This document shows positions 44,172-55,984 of a stretch of DNA of 64,000 bases, piece by piece. Numbering within the stretch: the first letter of the stretch is position 1; every line of letters begins with the position of its first letter. The stretch comes from Glycine soja. Its lineage: Eukaryota; Streptophyta; Magnoliopsida; Fabales; Fabaceae. The notes below the pieces were generated by a model that worked only from the letters and a program-made list of their open reading frames with translations, ran no database searches and was not told where the DNA came from. The stretch is from assembly GCF_004193775.1 (NCBI RefSeq), contig NC_041016.1:37852176-37916175 (forward strand), written 5' to 3'. Position numbers and translations under genes: made by a program.

Positions 44172-44928
44172 TAAGGTGTGAATATGGAGCCCACTGAAAG
44201 TGAGGAAGCGTAGCCCTCTAAAGGCAAGGGCGTGCAGCCCTCCGAAGTTCAGGACGTGTCGCCTTTTGAAGGCGAGGCAGTGCAGTCCTATGATGGTGAG
44301 GACGTGCAATCCTCTAAAAGTGAGGGCATGTCGCCCTTTGAAAATGGGGGACATGTAGTCCTCTGATGGCGAGAACGTGTCATCCTCTAAAGGCGAGGAC
44401 GTGTAGTCCTCTGAAGGTGAGGACGTGTAGCCCTACAAAGGCGAAGGTACATGACCCTTTGACGGCGAGGACGTGTAGTCCTCTGAAGGTGAAGGTACAT
44501 GACCCTTTGAAGGCGAGGACGTGTAGTCCTCTGAAGGTGAAGGTACATGACCCTTTGAAGGTGAGGACGTGTAATCCTCTAAAGGTGAGGGCGTGCGGCC
44601 CTCTGAAAATGGGGGACATGTAGTCCTCTGATGGAGAGAACGTGTCATCCTCTAAAGGCGAGGATGTGTAGTCCTCTGAAGGTGAGGGCGTGTAGCCCTA
44701 CAAAGGCGAAGGTACATGACCTTTTGACGGCGAGAACGTGTAGTCCTCTGAAGGCGAGGGTGTGCAACCCTCTTAAGGTGAGGACGTGTATCCGAAGGTG
44801 AGGACGTGTAGTCCTCTGAAGGTGAGGACGTGCAGTCCTCTGAAGGTGAGGGCATGTAGCCCTATGAAGGCGAGGACGTGAAGTCCTCTGAAGGTGAGGG
44901 GATGTAACCCTCTGAAGGCGAGGGTGTG
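44172..44928. repeat. 24-bp minisatellite array, left part
   Basis: About 31 units of GAAGGTGAGGACGTGTAGTCCTCT and variants. In 44430-44560 two variants alternate (with GTACATGACCC), giving a 48-bp higher-order period. The array is split by element F and resumes at 55985. The last five bases GTGTG are the target duplication of F. Confidence 0.93.
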
Positions 44929-46275
44929 TGATGTGCCATCATTTTCTCCTATTTCTTAACCCTTTTTGCCCCATTTTAAATACTGATTAGTCTTAATTGT
45001 CAAATTTATTAGGCAGTTTTATTATTTGGGCCCATTCAGCTAATTTGATGTTTTTAATCTAATTTCAGGAATTAATGAAGCATTGGGTTTGAATCCAGAA
45101 TTGGGCTTGGGCTTGAATCCAGAATTGAGCTTGGACTTGAAGAGGACATACTATTTTATTCTACAAAATTAGATCTTATCTTATCTTTATCTTATCTAGA
45201 TATTATTTAGATTTGATCTCATCTAGATATTATTTAATCTAGATCTTATCTTATCTAGATTTGAATTTCTCATCTAGATATTATTTAATCTAGATCTTAT
45301 CTTATCTAGATTTGAATTTCTCATGTAGATATTATTTAATCTAGATCTTATCTTATCTTATCTAGATTTGAATTTCTCATCTAGATATTATTTAATCTAG
45401 ATCTTATCTTATCTTATCTAGATTTGAATTTAATTTATTTATGGGTCTGGATTTAAAACAGATTTGTAAGCTTTGGGACTGAAAAACTATATAACAGCAC
45501 CAAGGTTCTAGTTTAGGCTCTCTCTTCGATTATTCGTTTTTAGTTTTAGTCTCTCTCTCTCTCTCTCTCTCTTCTTCTCTCTCCTATTTTCGTTTTTAGT
45601 TTTAGGCTTTTCTTAGACACTTTTTTGTTTTGCAATTCCAGTTTTGACTTTTCATTTTAGCAATAAAATTTCGTTCTTCAATCTATAATTTCGTTCTCTA
45701 TTGATTAATGGAAGGCTAGATTTTCTGGTGTTGTTCCTTTTGAGGACGAAGCCCAACTCTCTTTGAGGTTTCGCTTGCAATGTGGTTTCCTGGCAGTTTT
45801 CCCTTCACCAGTTATCCCAATTTCGTGAATATTAATTAGTGCACGCTTCGTGTTCGATTAATTGCCTCTGAGCCTAACTTGCGTTCATGCTTAATGGACG
45901 AAGGGCTAACTGGTGTATGTGGTGCCTAATCACGTATTGAAAACCCTAAGTTGATTTTCGCTTAGTAAATTGAAATAGGGTTGGATTAAGTGGTTGACTG
46001 TTAGGGACGAATTCTCCATAACCCAGGATAAGAGAGTGGCTTCTGAATCAGAGGAAACAACCCGTTTTTAGTATTAGTAGTTTCGTATTCCATTTTATTT
46101 GTTATGCTCTTTAATTACCAAACAACCAAACCCCCCCCCCCCCATCGTTACTGTTACTGTTACTGCAAATATATTATGAACATTTGGCTTGTCACTGCTC
46201 GTTGGGAAACGACCTAGGATCACTTCCTAGTTACTGCATTTTCATGTTTATTTGATTCGGGTACGGCCTCGATCA
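44929..46275 (+). repeat. 5' LTR of element F
   Basis: 1347 bp, TGATGTGCCATC...GGCCTCGATCA. It has four tandem copies of a ~55-65-bp unit (CTAGATATTATTTAATCTAG, TTATCTTATC) at 45195-45430, a CT microsatellite at 45551-45572 and a C run at 46131-46143. Confidence 0.95.
45488..45494 (+). promoter_or_regulatory. TATA box of element F 5' LTR
   Basis: TATATAA lies 560 bp into the LTR, before a CT-rich stretch; it is the same at 55201-55207. Confidence 0.75.
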
Positions 46276-46279
46276 AATT

Positions 46280-46297
46280 TGGCGCCGTTGCCGGGGA
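46280..46297 (+). promoter_or_regulatory. Primer-binding site of element F (tRNA-Asp type)
   Basis: TGGCGCCGTTGCCGGGGA, four bases after the LTR, is the standard Athila/Tat site. Confidence 0.92.
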
Positions 46298-46987
46298 GCA
46301 GTGTCCAAAGGTTCATAATAGCTAGCTATTGTTGTGTGTTTAATCCTTTCGTGTTTTATGTTTAATTGTTAGTATTGTGTTAGTATGTGCGTTAGTGTTG
46401 ATTAGTGTCCTGGTATTTTGTTTAATGTGTGTTCTGTTTCAGTTTTACCATTAAGCGTTTCCCCTGTTTCAGTCTTGGGTGTTTTGCTGTGAAGATTGTG
46501 CTTGAAAACAGAGTAGTAGTAGAAATCAGCTTGCGGAAAAACAGGGTAGTAGTAGAAATCAGCTAGAGACGGATTTTAGCGACCACCCATGCTGAATTAT
46601 TTGGGATTTTTTGTTTTAGTAGCTAGGGTTGTTATTTTTGGCTGAATTTTTTTGTGGTAACTTCTTTTAATCCATATTTTGTGGGAAAAATAGCTAGAGC
46701 CCTTAGTTTGGTCAGATTTGAATGTTCCAAAAAACTAGCAAATTTTGTCAAAAGTTTTTTATTTTACCAGTTTTATTCACTTATTTTTCTTAACCTACCA
46801 TTTTTAGCTTTCATAGTTAGACTTCGAATTTTTGTCTGAAATTTTTTGTGCTATCTTCTCATCATTTTATAAGGTTGCTCACAAAATTTCAAGTCATTTG
46901 GATATCATTTGAGGGTAGCTGTAGTTCAAACCTACACCTTTATTTACATGACAAGGCAACTAGTTGTGTGCATGCTGAATGTAGTGT
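46298..46987 (+). other. Untranslated leader of element F
   Basis: 690 bp, T-rich, without coding capacity. A ~43-bp phrase around GTAGTAGTAGAAATCAGCT is duplicated at 46514-46565. Confidence 0.75.
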
Positions 46988-49900
46988 ATGACTAGAGGCA
47001 ATCCATCTGACTTACAACCCTTTGATCCTGAGATAGATAGGACATTTCATAGATTAGTTAGGCATCATTTTATACCTTTTGATCATTCTGAGCATTCCAT
47101 AACTGGTGAATCTGTGCATTCTGTTATTGGTGATTTTGAACATCCTGATCTTGAGCATTATAATTTTGAGCATTCTGATTCTGAGCATTCTGATTTTGCA
47201 CATTCTGAGAACATGGCACAACCTCCACCTCGTGAGAGGACTCTAAGGGAAATGGCTGCACCTGATTTCACCTACGAAAGCTTCTGCATCCAATACCCTG
47301 ATGAGGATGTCCCATATGTTCTTAAGATTGGACTGATTCATTTGCTTCCAAAGTTTCATGGCCTTGCAGGTGAAGACCCGCACAAACATTTGAAAGAATT
47401 TCACATTGTCTGCTCTACCATGAAACCCCCAGATGTCCAAGAGGATCACATATTTCTGAAGGATTTTCCTCATTCATTAGAGGGAGTGGCAAAGGACTGG
47501 CTGTATTACCTTGCTCCAAGGTCCATCACGAGCTGGGATGACCTTAAGAGAGTATTCTTAGAAAAAATTTTCCCTGCTTCCAGGACCACAGCCATCAGGA
47601 AGGATATCTCAGGTATTAGGCAACTCAGTGGAGAGAGCCTGTATGAGTACTGGGAGAGATTTAAGAAACTATGTGCCAGTTGCCCCCACCATCAGATTTC
47701 AAAGCAGCTTCTTCTCCAATATTTTTATGAAGGACTCAGTAATATGGAGAGAAGTATGATAGATGCTGCCAGTGGTGGAGCCCTTGGAGACATGACTCCT
47801 GCTGAAGCCAGAAATTTAATTGAGAAGATGGCCTCCAACTCCCAGCAGTTTAGTGCCAGAAATGATGCCATAGTCATTAGAGGAGTGCATGAGGTAGCTA
47901 CAAACCCATCTGCATCATCTGAAACTAAGAAGCTTGAAGGCAAACTGGATGCGTTGGTCAACTTGGTAACCCAGCTGGCCTTGAATCAGAAATCTGTACC
48001 TGTCGCAAGGGTTTGTGGTTTGTGCTCCTCTGCTGACCACCATATAGACCTTTGCCCTTCCATGCAGCAACCTGGAGCAATTGAGCAGCCTGAAGCTTAT
48101 GCTGCAAATATTTACAATAGACCTCCTCAACCTCAGCAGCAAAATCAACCACAGCAGAACAATTATGACCTTTCCAGCAACAGATACAACCCTGGATGGA
48201 GGAATCACCCTAACCTCAGATGGTCCAGCCCTCAGCAACAACAGCAGCCTGCTCCTTCCTTCCAAAATGCTGCTGGCCCAAGCAGACCATACATTCCTCC
48301 ACCAATCCAACAACAGCAACAACCCCAGAAACAGCCAACAGTTGAGGCCCCTCCACAACCTTCCCTCGAAGAACTTGTGAGGCAAATGACTATGCAGAAC
48401 ATGCAGTTTCAGCAAGAGACCAGAGCCTCCATTCAGAGCTTAACCAATCAGATGGGACAATTAGCTACTCAATTGAATCAACAACAGTCCCAGAATTCTG
48501 ACAAGCTGCCTTCTCAAGCTGTCCAAAACCCCAAAAATGTCAGTGCCATTTCATTGAGGTCGGGAAAGCAATGTCAAGGACCTCAACCCGTAGCACCTTC
48601 CTCATCTGCAAATGAACCTGCCAAACTTCACTCTATTCCAGAAAAAGGTGATGACAAAAATTTACCTAACAATTTCTGTGCAGGTGAATCTTCTTCCACA
48701 GGTAATTCTGATTTGCAGAAGCAGCACATTCCCCCTCTTCCATTCCCTCCAAGAGCAGTTTCCAACAAAAAAATGGAAGAGGCAGAGAAAGAGATCTTGG
48801 AAACGTTTAGAAAGGTAAAGGTAAACATACCTCTGTTGGATGCAATAAAGCAAATTCCAAGATATGCCAAATTCTTGAAGGAGCTGTGCACTAATAAGCG
48901 GAAGCTTAAAGGAAGTGAACGGATTAGCATGGGCAGAAATGTCTCCGCATTGATTGGTAAATCTGTTCCTCAAATTCCTGAAAAATGCAAAGATCCAGGT
49001 ACATTCAGCATACCTTGTATCATAGGGAATAGTAAGTTTGACAATGCCATGCTAGATTTAGGAGCTTCTGTTAGTGTTATGCCTCTGTCTATTTTTAATT
49101 CTCTATCTCTAGGTCCCTTGCAGTCAACTGATGTGGTAATTCATTTAGCTAATAGAAGTGTTGCCTATCCTGTTGGTTTCATAGAAGATGTCTTAGTTAG
49201 AGTTGGTGAACTGATCTTCCATATCTTGAATATGGAAGATGGATTTTCTCATGGATCAGTTCCCATCATTCTAGGCAGACCCTTTATGAAAACTGCTAGA
49301 ACTAAGATAGATGTTTATGCAGGCACACTGTCTATCGAGTTTGGTGATATAACTGTTCATTTTAATATTCTGGATGCTATGAAATACCCATCTGAAGATC
49401 TTTCTGTATTTCATGCTGAAATAATTGACCATGTTGTTGATGAATACATGACTGATCTTTATTCTAATCTGCATGCCTCTCACTCTTCATGCATTGAGTC
49501 TGAAATTGTACTTGATCATATGTCTGAATTTGATGCTGAGAGTGAATCTGAGAGTGATATTGATTGCATGCCTGGTGGTGGTGTTTTACCTCTTGAGATT
49601 GATTTTATAGAGTCAGATAGGACGAACCATGTTTCAGGAAGTACACATACCTCTGACTTTCTTTATGAGGTCAAGGCTGAGAAACCATCTCCTTCTACCA
49701 CTGTCCAGCCGACCACACCAGAATTGAAGCCTCTGCCATCAAATTTAAAATACGCTTACTTGGATGATAGCAAGAGTTTTCCAGTGATTATATCTGCCTC
49801 CCTTGCTGATGAGCAAGAGGAGAAGTTGTTGTCAGTGCTCAAGAAGCATAAGAAGGCTATAGGCTGGACCCTGGCGGACATTCCTGGTATTAGCCCATCC

Positions 49901-51664
49901 ACATGTATGCATCGAATAAATTTAGAGGATGGAGCTAAACCAGTAAGACAGCCACAGAGAAGACTCAACCCGGTGACTCTTGATGTAGTGAAGAAGGCGA
50001 TAACCAAGCTTTTGCAAGCTGGAATCATTTATCCTATCTCCGACAGCCAATGGGTGAGTCCCGTCCAGGTAGTCCCGAAAAAGACTGGCCTCACAGTGAT
50101 CAGAAATGAGAAGGAGGAGCTGATTCCTACTCGGGTGCAGAACAGTTGGAGAGTCTGCATTGACTATAGGAGGCTGAACCAGGTTACCAAAAAGGACCAT
50201 TTTCCCCTGCCATTCATTGACCAGATGCTTGAATGCCTGGCAGGTAAATCCCACTACTGTTTCCTTGATGGTTTTTCTGGTTATATGCAAATTACTATTG
50301 CTCCTGAGGATCAGGAAAAGACCACATTCACCTGCCCCTTCGGCACTTTTGCTTATAGGAGGATGCCTTTCGGCCTGTGCAATGCCCCTGGTACCTTCCA
50401 GCGGTGCATGATTAGTATTTTCAGTGATTTTTTAGAAAATTGCATAGAGGTGTTTATGGATGATTTCACTGTATATGGATCCTCTTTTGATGGTTGTTTG
50501 AATAGTTTGGAAAAAGTTTTGAATAGATGCATTGAAACTAACCTTGTTCTAAATTTTGAAAAATGTCATTTTATGGTTGAGAAAGGTATAGTTTTAGGCC
50601 ACATTATTTCCAATAAGGGCATTGAAGTAGATCCTGCAAAAATTTCTGTTATTTCACAATTGCCTTACCCCTCTTGTGTGCGAGAGGTGCGATCTTTTCT
50701 TGGTCATGCAGGATTCTACAGGCGCTTTATAAGGGATTTTAGCAAAGTAGCCCTTCCACTGTCCAACTTGTTGCAAAAGGAGGTGGAGTTTGACTTTAAT
50801 GACAGATGCAAAGAGGCTTTTGATTGCCTCAAAAGAGCGTTGACTACCACCCCCATCATCCAGGCACCCGATTGGACAGCCCCTTTTGAGCTTATGTGTG
50901 ATGCATCAAATTATGCATTGGGGGCTGTCCTTGCTCAGAAAATTGATAAATTGCCCAGGGTGATATATTATGCTTCTAGGACTTTAGATGCTGCCCAAGC
51001 AAATTATACTACTACTGAGAAAGAGCTTCTAGCCATAGTTTTTGCTCTTGAAAAATTTCGATCTTATTTGCTTGGTACTCGCATTATTGTTTATACTGAC
51101 CAAGCAGCTCTAAAGTACTTGTTGAAGAAGGCTGATTCTAAGCCTAGGTTGATCCGATGGATGCTCTGGCTCCAAGAGTTTGACTTGGAGATCCGTGATA
51201 GGAGCGGAGCACAAAATCTAGTTGCTGATCATTTGAGCCGGATCGAACGTGTCTCTGATGCAGATTCACCTATTCGGGATGATTTCCCGGATGATCATTT
51301 GTATATATTGTATAGTATTTCTGACTCTCTTTCTACTCCCTGGTTTGCTAACATTGTCAATTATTTAGTTGCCTCTGTTTTTCCTCCCTTAGCATCTAAG
51401 GTCCAAAAAGATAAGATTAAAAGTGATGCTAAGCATTTTATTTGGGATGACCCCTACTTGTGGAAATTGTGCAGTGATCAGGTCATTAGACGGTGCATTC
51501 CAGATCATGAGACTGACTCAGTCCTGCAGTTCTGTCATTCTTCCGCACCAGGAGGTCATCTGGGTGTTCAAAGGACAGCTCGCAAAGTGCTTGATTGTGG
51601 TTTTTATTGGCCCACCATATTTAAAGATGCGTGGAAGATCTGCAGCACTTGTGAGCAGTGTTAG
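46988..51664 (+). CDS. Athila gag-pol polyprotein, ends early in integrase
   Basis: 1558 codons from ATG 46988. Gag: repeated EHSDSEH-type segment (residues 30-75), core with KFHGLAGEDPHKHL and HSLEGVAKDWLYYL (115-260), zinc knuckle CGLCxxxxHxxxxC (343-356), Gln/Pro-rich linker (370-560). Protease MLDLGASVSVMP with Asp 690. Reverse transcriptase from about 930, active site FMDD (1158-1159). RNase H with [16 protein letters not shown] (about 1300) and [14 protein letters not shown]. Integrase zinc domain HSSAPGGHLG ... CSTCEQC, whose last Cys is the final residue before TAG at 51662-51664. Sister copies have a sense codon at this position, so the stop is probably a recent lesion. Everything before it is intact. 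Confidence 0.9.
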   Translation: MTRGNPSDLQPFDPEIDRTFHRLVRHHFIPFDHSEHSITGESVHSVIGDFEHPDLEHYNFEHSDSEHSDFAHSENMAQPPPRERTLREMAAPDFTYESFCIQYPDEDVPYVLKIGLIHLLPKFHGLAGEDPHKHLKEFHIVCSTMKPPDVQEDHIFLKDFPHSLEGVAKDWLYYLAPRSITSWDDLKRVFLEKIFPASRTTAIRKDISGIRQLSGESLYEYWERFKKLCASCPHHQISKQLLLQYFYEGLSNMERSMIDAASGGALGDMTPAEARNLIEKMASNSQQFSARNDAIVIRGVHEVATNPSASSETKKLEGKLDALVNLVTQLALNQKSVPVARVCGLCSSADHHIDLCPSMQQPGAIEQPEAYAANIYNRPPQPQQQNQPQQNNYDLSSNRYNPGWRNHPNLRWSSPQQQQQPAPSFQNAAGPSRPYIPPPIQQQQQPQKQPTVEAPPQPSLEELVRQMTMQNMQFQQETRASIQSLTNQMGQLATQLNQQQSQNSDKLPSQAVQNPKNVSAISLRSGKQCQGPQPVAPSSSANEPAKLHSIPEKGDDKNLPNNFCAGESSSTGNSDLQKQHIPPLPFPPRAVSNKKMEEAEKEILETFRKVKVNIPLLDAIKQIPRYAKFLKELCTNKRKLKGSERISMGRNVSALIGKSVPQIPEKCKDPGTFSIPCIIGNSKFDNAMLDLGASVSVMPLSIFNSLSLGPLQSTDVVIHLANRSVAYPVGFIEDVLVRVGELIFHILNMEDGFSHGSVPIILGRPFMKTARTKIDVYAGTLSIEFGDITVHFNILDAMKYPSEDLSVFHAEIIDHVVDEYMTDLYSNLHASHSSCIESEIVLDHMSEFDAESESESDIDCMPGGGVLPLEIDFIESDRTNHVSGSTHTSDFLYEVKAEKPSPSTTVQPTTPELKPLPSNLKYAYLDDSKSFPVIISASLADEQEEKLLSVLKKHKKAIGWTLADIPGISPSTCMHRINLEDGAKPVRQPQRRLNPVTLDVVKKAITKLLQAGIIYPISDSQWVSPVQVVPKKTGLTVIRNEKEELIPTRVQNSWRVCIDYRRLNQVTKKDHFPLPFIDQMLECLAGKSHYCFLDGFSGYMQITIAPEDQEKTTFTCPFGTFAYRRMPFGLCNAPGTFQRCMISIFSDFLENCIEVFMDDFTVYGSSFDGCLNSLEKVLNRCIETNLVLNFEKCHFMVEKGIVLGHIISNKGIEVDPAKISVISQLPYPSCVREVRSFLGHAGFYRRFIRDFSKVALPLSNLLQKEVEFDFNDRCKEAFDCLKRALTTTPIIQAPDWTAPFELMCDASNYALGAVLAQKIDKLPRVIYYASRTLDAAQANYTTTEKELLAIVFALEKFRSYLLGTRIIVYTDQAALKYLLKKADSKPRLIRWMLWLQEFDLEIRDRSGAQNLVADHLSRIERVSDADSPIRDDFPDDHLYILYSISDSLSTPWFANIVNYLVASVFPPLASKVQKDKIKSDAKHFIWDDPYLWKLCSDQVIRRCIPDHETDSVLQFCHSSAPGGHLGVQRTARKVLDCGFYWPTIFKDAWKICSTCEQC

Positions 51665-52646
51665 AGAGCAGGACATACACTTACATGGCGACAACAAATG
51701 CCTCAGCAACCTATGCTATTTTGTGAGGTGTTTGATGTCTGGGGTATAGATTTCATGGGTCCTTTTCCTGTCTCTTTTGGTTATGTTTACATTCTCCTTG
51801 CAGTTGACTATGTTTCAAAATGGGTGGAAGCCAAGCCCACTAGAACTAATGATGCTAAAGTTGTCGCAAACTTTGTTAGGTCTAATCTGTTTTGCAGGTT
51901 TGGAGTACCTAAAGCAATTGTTAGTGATCAAGGAACCCATTTTTGCAACAGGACAATGCATGCCCTGCTTAAAAAGTACGGGTGGTACACAGGGTATCCA
52001 CACCATACCACCCCAGACTAATGGACAGGCAGAAATTTCTAACAGGGAAATCAAGAGAATTCTAGAGAAGATTGTGCAGCCAAGCAGGAAAGATTGGAGT
52101 ACCAGGCTTGATGATGCTCTCTGGGCACATCGGACTGCCTACAAAGCACCCATAGGAATGTCTCCTTATCGGGTTGTCTTTGGAAAGGCATGTCATCTTC
52201 CAGTGGAAATTGAGCACAAAGCATACTGGGCAGTGAAGACATGCAACTTCTCTATGGATCAAGCTGGCAAGGAAAGGAAGTTGCAACTGAGTGAGTTAGA
52301 TGAAATCCGCCTAGAAGCCTACGAGAATGCCAAGTTCTACAAAGAAAAGACCAAGAAGTTCCATGATAGCATGATAGTTAAAAAAGACTTCATGGTTGGG
52401 CAAAAAGTGTTATTGTATAATTCTAGGCTTGGACTCATGAGTGGTAAGTTGAGGTCTAAGTGGATTGGTCCTTTTGTTGTTACTAATGTTTTTCCTTATG
52501 GTACAGTTGAGATCAAAAGCGACTCCATAAACAAGAGCTTCAAGGTCAACGGACATCGACTTAAGCCATTCCTCACGAACCCTTCTTTAGTGGACGTAGT
52601 GGTGGAAGAGACTTCCTTACTCCACCCTACTCTTCCTCCACCATGA
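51665..52646 (+). pseudogene. Integrase core and C-terminal part of element F
   Basis: The frame continues in phase after the stop to about 51980 (GIDFMGPF with the first catalytic Asp, VSDQGTHF with the second). It then shifts by one position near 51980-51995 and goes on to 52646 ([11 protein letters not shown] with the catalytic Glu, [32 protein letters not shown]). Compared with copy B it has only these two lesions. Confidence 0.88.
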
Positions 52647-53511
52647 CTTAGGGAGTTTTTCTTTTCCTATCTCCTTCTTTGCTTTTATTACACTTGTCCG
52701 ATTCTCTTTGATGATTTAATTGTTTTAATCTTTTAATTATGCTACATTGAGGACAATGTGTTGTTTTAGTATGGGGGGGGGGGAGTGTTCTTTGGTTTTG
52801 CTAGTTTTGTTGGTTTTGTTAATTTGTTAGTTGTGTTAATTTGTTAATGTTGTTAGTTTCGTCGGATTTTCAGTTTAATATTTTGGGTCAATTTTGTGTG
52901 CACGTACGACTTTGCATGTTTTTCTTTGAATTATAGGATATGTTCAAGAAATGGGTAATTGTTTTGAAAATAAAAGTTCTTGACATTTTGTGACTTGAAA
53001 TCCTTGATTCTTCTCTACATGTCATGATAGTTTTGAAAGCTCAATTTGAAAGTGATGATTTTACCTTTGGGAGAATTTGAGCCATCCATCATTATAATCA
53101 TTTGGTGTGTTTTGCCCCATTGATTGCTTGCACAATAGCCTTGGCTTGATTCTTGTTGATGCGTCCTTAATTCACATGCATATTTGGAAATGATTAAGGC
53201 AATTTTTTCTTATAAGCTTAGCCAAATGGACTTACCTTGAATTAATTCCTTTGATAGCCCTTTTGAGCCTTGTTTCCCTTTCCTTGTTTTGAAGCTCACT
53301 ACAAGCTTAAGTGAAAAACCATGATATTACCATATCCTTAAGGAATTTTGGAGCTTTGGAATTGTTTTGGGAATAAGTGTGGGGGATTTTTGTTTCATTG
53401 GACAACTTGTTTTGTTGGCTATGCTTCATGATGTATTTTGGGCCATACTTGATGTACATTGTATATTGGTTTAATGTTGGACATGCTGAATGAATGTTGT
53501 TTCTCAAAGGC

Positions 53512-53542
<31 letters not shown>

Positions 53543-54647
53543 AAGCAATAAAGTTGAGTGAATAAGATCTTAAATGGCACAAGAATGATGAAACTCTTGG
53601 TTCTACTCTTCATGTTTAATTTTTATCCTTACTTCTTTTTATTTTCTTATTTTTTTTCTTAATATGCACTTATTCCCCTTGCTCCTCTATTNNNNNNNNN
53701 NNNNNNNNNNNNNNNNNNNNNNNNNNNNNNNNNNNNNNNNNNNNNNNNNNNNNNNNNNNNNNNNNNNNNNNNNNNNNNNNNNNNNNNNNNNNNNNNNNNN
53801 NNNNNNNNNNNNNNNNNNNNNNNNNNNNNNNNNNNNNNNNNNNNNNNNNNNNNNNNNNNNNNNNNNNNNNNNNNNNNNNNNNNNNNNNNNNNNNNNNNNN
53901 NNNNNNNNNNNNNNNNNNNNNNNNNNNNNNNNNNNNNNNNNNNNNNNNNNNNNNNNNNNNNNNNNNNNNNNNNNNNNNNNNNNNNNNNNNNNNNNNNNNN
54001 NNNNNNNNNNNNNNNNNNNNNNNNNNNNNNNNNNNNNNNNNNNNNNNNNNNNNNNNNNNNNNNNNNNNNNNNNNNNNNNNNNNNNNNNNNNNNNNNNNNN
54101 NNNNNNNNNNNNNNNNNNNNNNNNNNNNNNNNNNNNNNNNNNNNNNNNNNNNNNNNNNNNNNNNNNNNNNNNNNNNNNNNNNNNNNNNNNCCTTTGGGAT
54201 TTAGCCACTTATTCCATATTTCTCCATACCTTGTCCTTGGCCCCATTACAACCTTAAAAGACCTTTTGATCCTCATGTGCTTGTGTTTATGGGTTGATTG
54301 TCAATTTTAGAATCTTGCCAAGTTTATGTGGTGTTTGCTTTCATGGGTGCTTTGAGGGTAAATAGTAGCCTAGACACTTGAGAGATAGAGTGTATATCTT
54401 GTGAGGCTTTATCACTTTTCATTCTTGAGCTGATTAACTATTTTGCCATGATTGGGTTGCTTGGATGATTTTCATGAATGTCTTGACTTTTTGGATCTCC
54501 TTATGTTAGATGTTAGCCATTCCTTTTATTCCTTGATGTTCATTGAGAAATATGTGAATGTTTTTGTTTGTCTCCCTCTTATATCCTTGGATTTTGTTCT
54601 TTGTTTCATTTTGCCCAGGAGTGCAAAAGGCTAAGTATGGGGGGTTT
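52647..54647 (+). other. 3' untranslated region of element F
   Basis: Non-coding, homologous in reverse to 19387-20909 of B. It contains a G run (52773-52783), an A run (53513-53539) and the unknown bases. The purine tract ATGGGGGG at 54637-54644 precedes the LTR. Confidence 0.8.
53692..54190. other. Assembly gap (499 N)
   Basis: Unknown bases inside the 3' untranslated region of element F. By comparison with copies B and D, ordinary untranslated sequence is expected here. Confidence 0.98.
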
Positions 54648-55984
54648 TGATGTGCCATCATTTTCTCCTATTTCTTAACCCTTTTTGCCCCATTTTAAAT
54701 ACTGATTAGTCTTAATTGTCAAATTTATTAGGCAGTTTTATTATTTGGGCCCATTCAGCTAATTTGATGTTTTTAATCTAATTTCAGGAATTAATGAAGC
54801 ATTGGGTTTGAATCCAGAATTGGGCTTGGGCTTGAATCCAGAATTGAGCTTGGACTTGAAGAGGGCAGACTATTTTATTCTACAAAATTAGATCTTATCA
54901 TATCTAGATATTATTTAGATTTGATCTCATCTAGATATTATTTAATCTAGATCTTATCTTATCTAGATTTGAATTTCTCATCTAGATATTATTTAATCTA
55001 GATCTTATCTTATCTAGATTTGAATTTCTCATCTAGATATTATTTAATCTAGATCTTATCTTATCTTATCTTATCTAGATTTGAATTTCTCATCTAGATA
55101 TTATTTAATCTAGATCTTATCTTATCTTATCTAGATTTGAATTTAATTTATTTATGGGCCTGGATTTAAAACAGATTTGTAAGCTTTGGGACTGAAAAAC
55201 TATATAACAGCACCAAGGTTCTAGTTTAGGCTCTGTCTTCGATTATTCGTTTTTAGTTTTAGTCTCTCTCTCTCTCTCTCTCTTCTTCTCTCTCCTATTT
55301 TCGTTTTTAGTTTTAGGCTTTTCTTAGACACTTTTTTGTTTTGCAATTCCAGTTTTGACTTTTCATTTTAGCAATAAAATTTCGTTCTTCAATCTATAAT
55401 TTCGTTCTCTATTGATTAATGGAAGGCTAGATTTTCTGGTGTTGTTCCTTTTGAGGACGAAGCCCAACTCTCTTTGAGGTTTCGCTTGCAATGTGGTTTC
55501 CTGGCAGTTTTCCCTTCACCAGTTATCCCAATTTCGTGAATATTAATCAGTGCATGCTTCGTGTTCGATTAATTGCCTCTGAGCCTAACTTGCGTTCATG
55601 CTTAATGGACGAAGGGCTAACTGGTGTATGTGGTGCCTAATCACGTATTGAAAACCCTAAGTTGATTTTCGCTTAGTAAATTGAAATAGGGTTGGATTAA
55701 GTGGTTGACTGTTAGGGACGAATTCTCCATAACCCAGGATAAGAGAGTGGCTTCTGAATTAGAGGAAACAACCCGTTTTTAGTATTAGTAGTTTCGTATT
55801 CCATTTTATTTGTTATGCTCTTTAATTACCAAACTACCAAACCCCCCCCCCCATCGTTACTGTTACTGTTACTGCAAGTATATTATGAACATTTGGCTTG
55901 TCACTGCTCGTTGGGAAACGACCTAGGATCACTTCCTAGTTACTGCATTTTCATGTTTATTTGATTCGGGTACGGCCTCGATCA
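54648..55984 (+). repeat. 3' LTR of element F
   Basis: 1337 bp, nearly identical to 44929-46275. Differences are mainly lengths of the TTATCTTATC repeats, the CT microsatellite and the C run, plus a few single bases. Confidence 0.95.

Larger units (their letters stand above)
44929..55984 (+). mobile_element. Athila-lineage element F, plus strand, nearly complete
   Basis: 5' LTR 44929-46275, tRNA-Asp primer site, gag-pol, 3' untranslated region with a run of N, and 3' LTR 54648-55984, bounded by GTGTG at 44924-44928 and 55985-55989. The LTRs are nearly identical, so insertion is recent. The total is 11,056 bp in this assembly. Gag-pol is broken by one stop and one frameshift in integrase. No envelope-like frame is seen in 52647-54647, though part of that is unknown sequence. 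Confidence 0.95.

Noticed and set aside
44366..44623. 85-codon open frame of 8-residue repeats, and its mirror frames on the other strand
   Set aside because: It is a by-product of a 24-bp tandem repeat, whose length is a multiple of three; no start context or non-repeat part supports a gene.
45551..45572. CT microsatellite in both LTRs of element F
   Set aside because: Ordinary simple repeat in the transcribed leader; differs in length between the LTRs.
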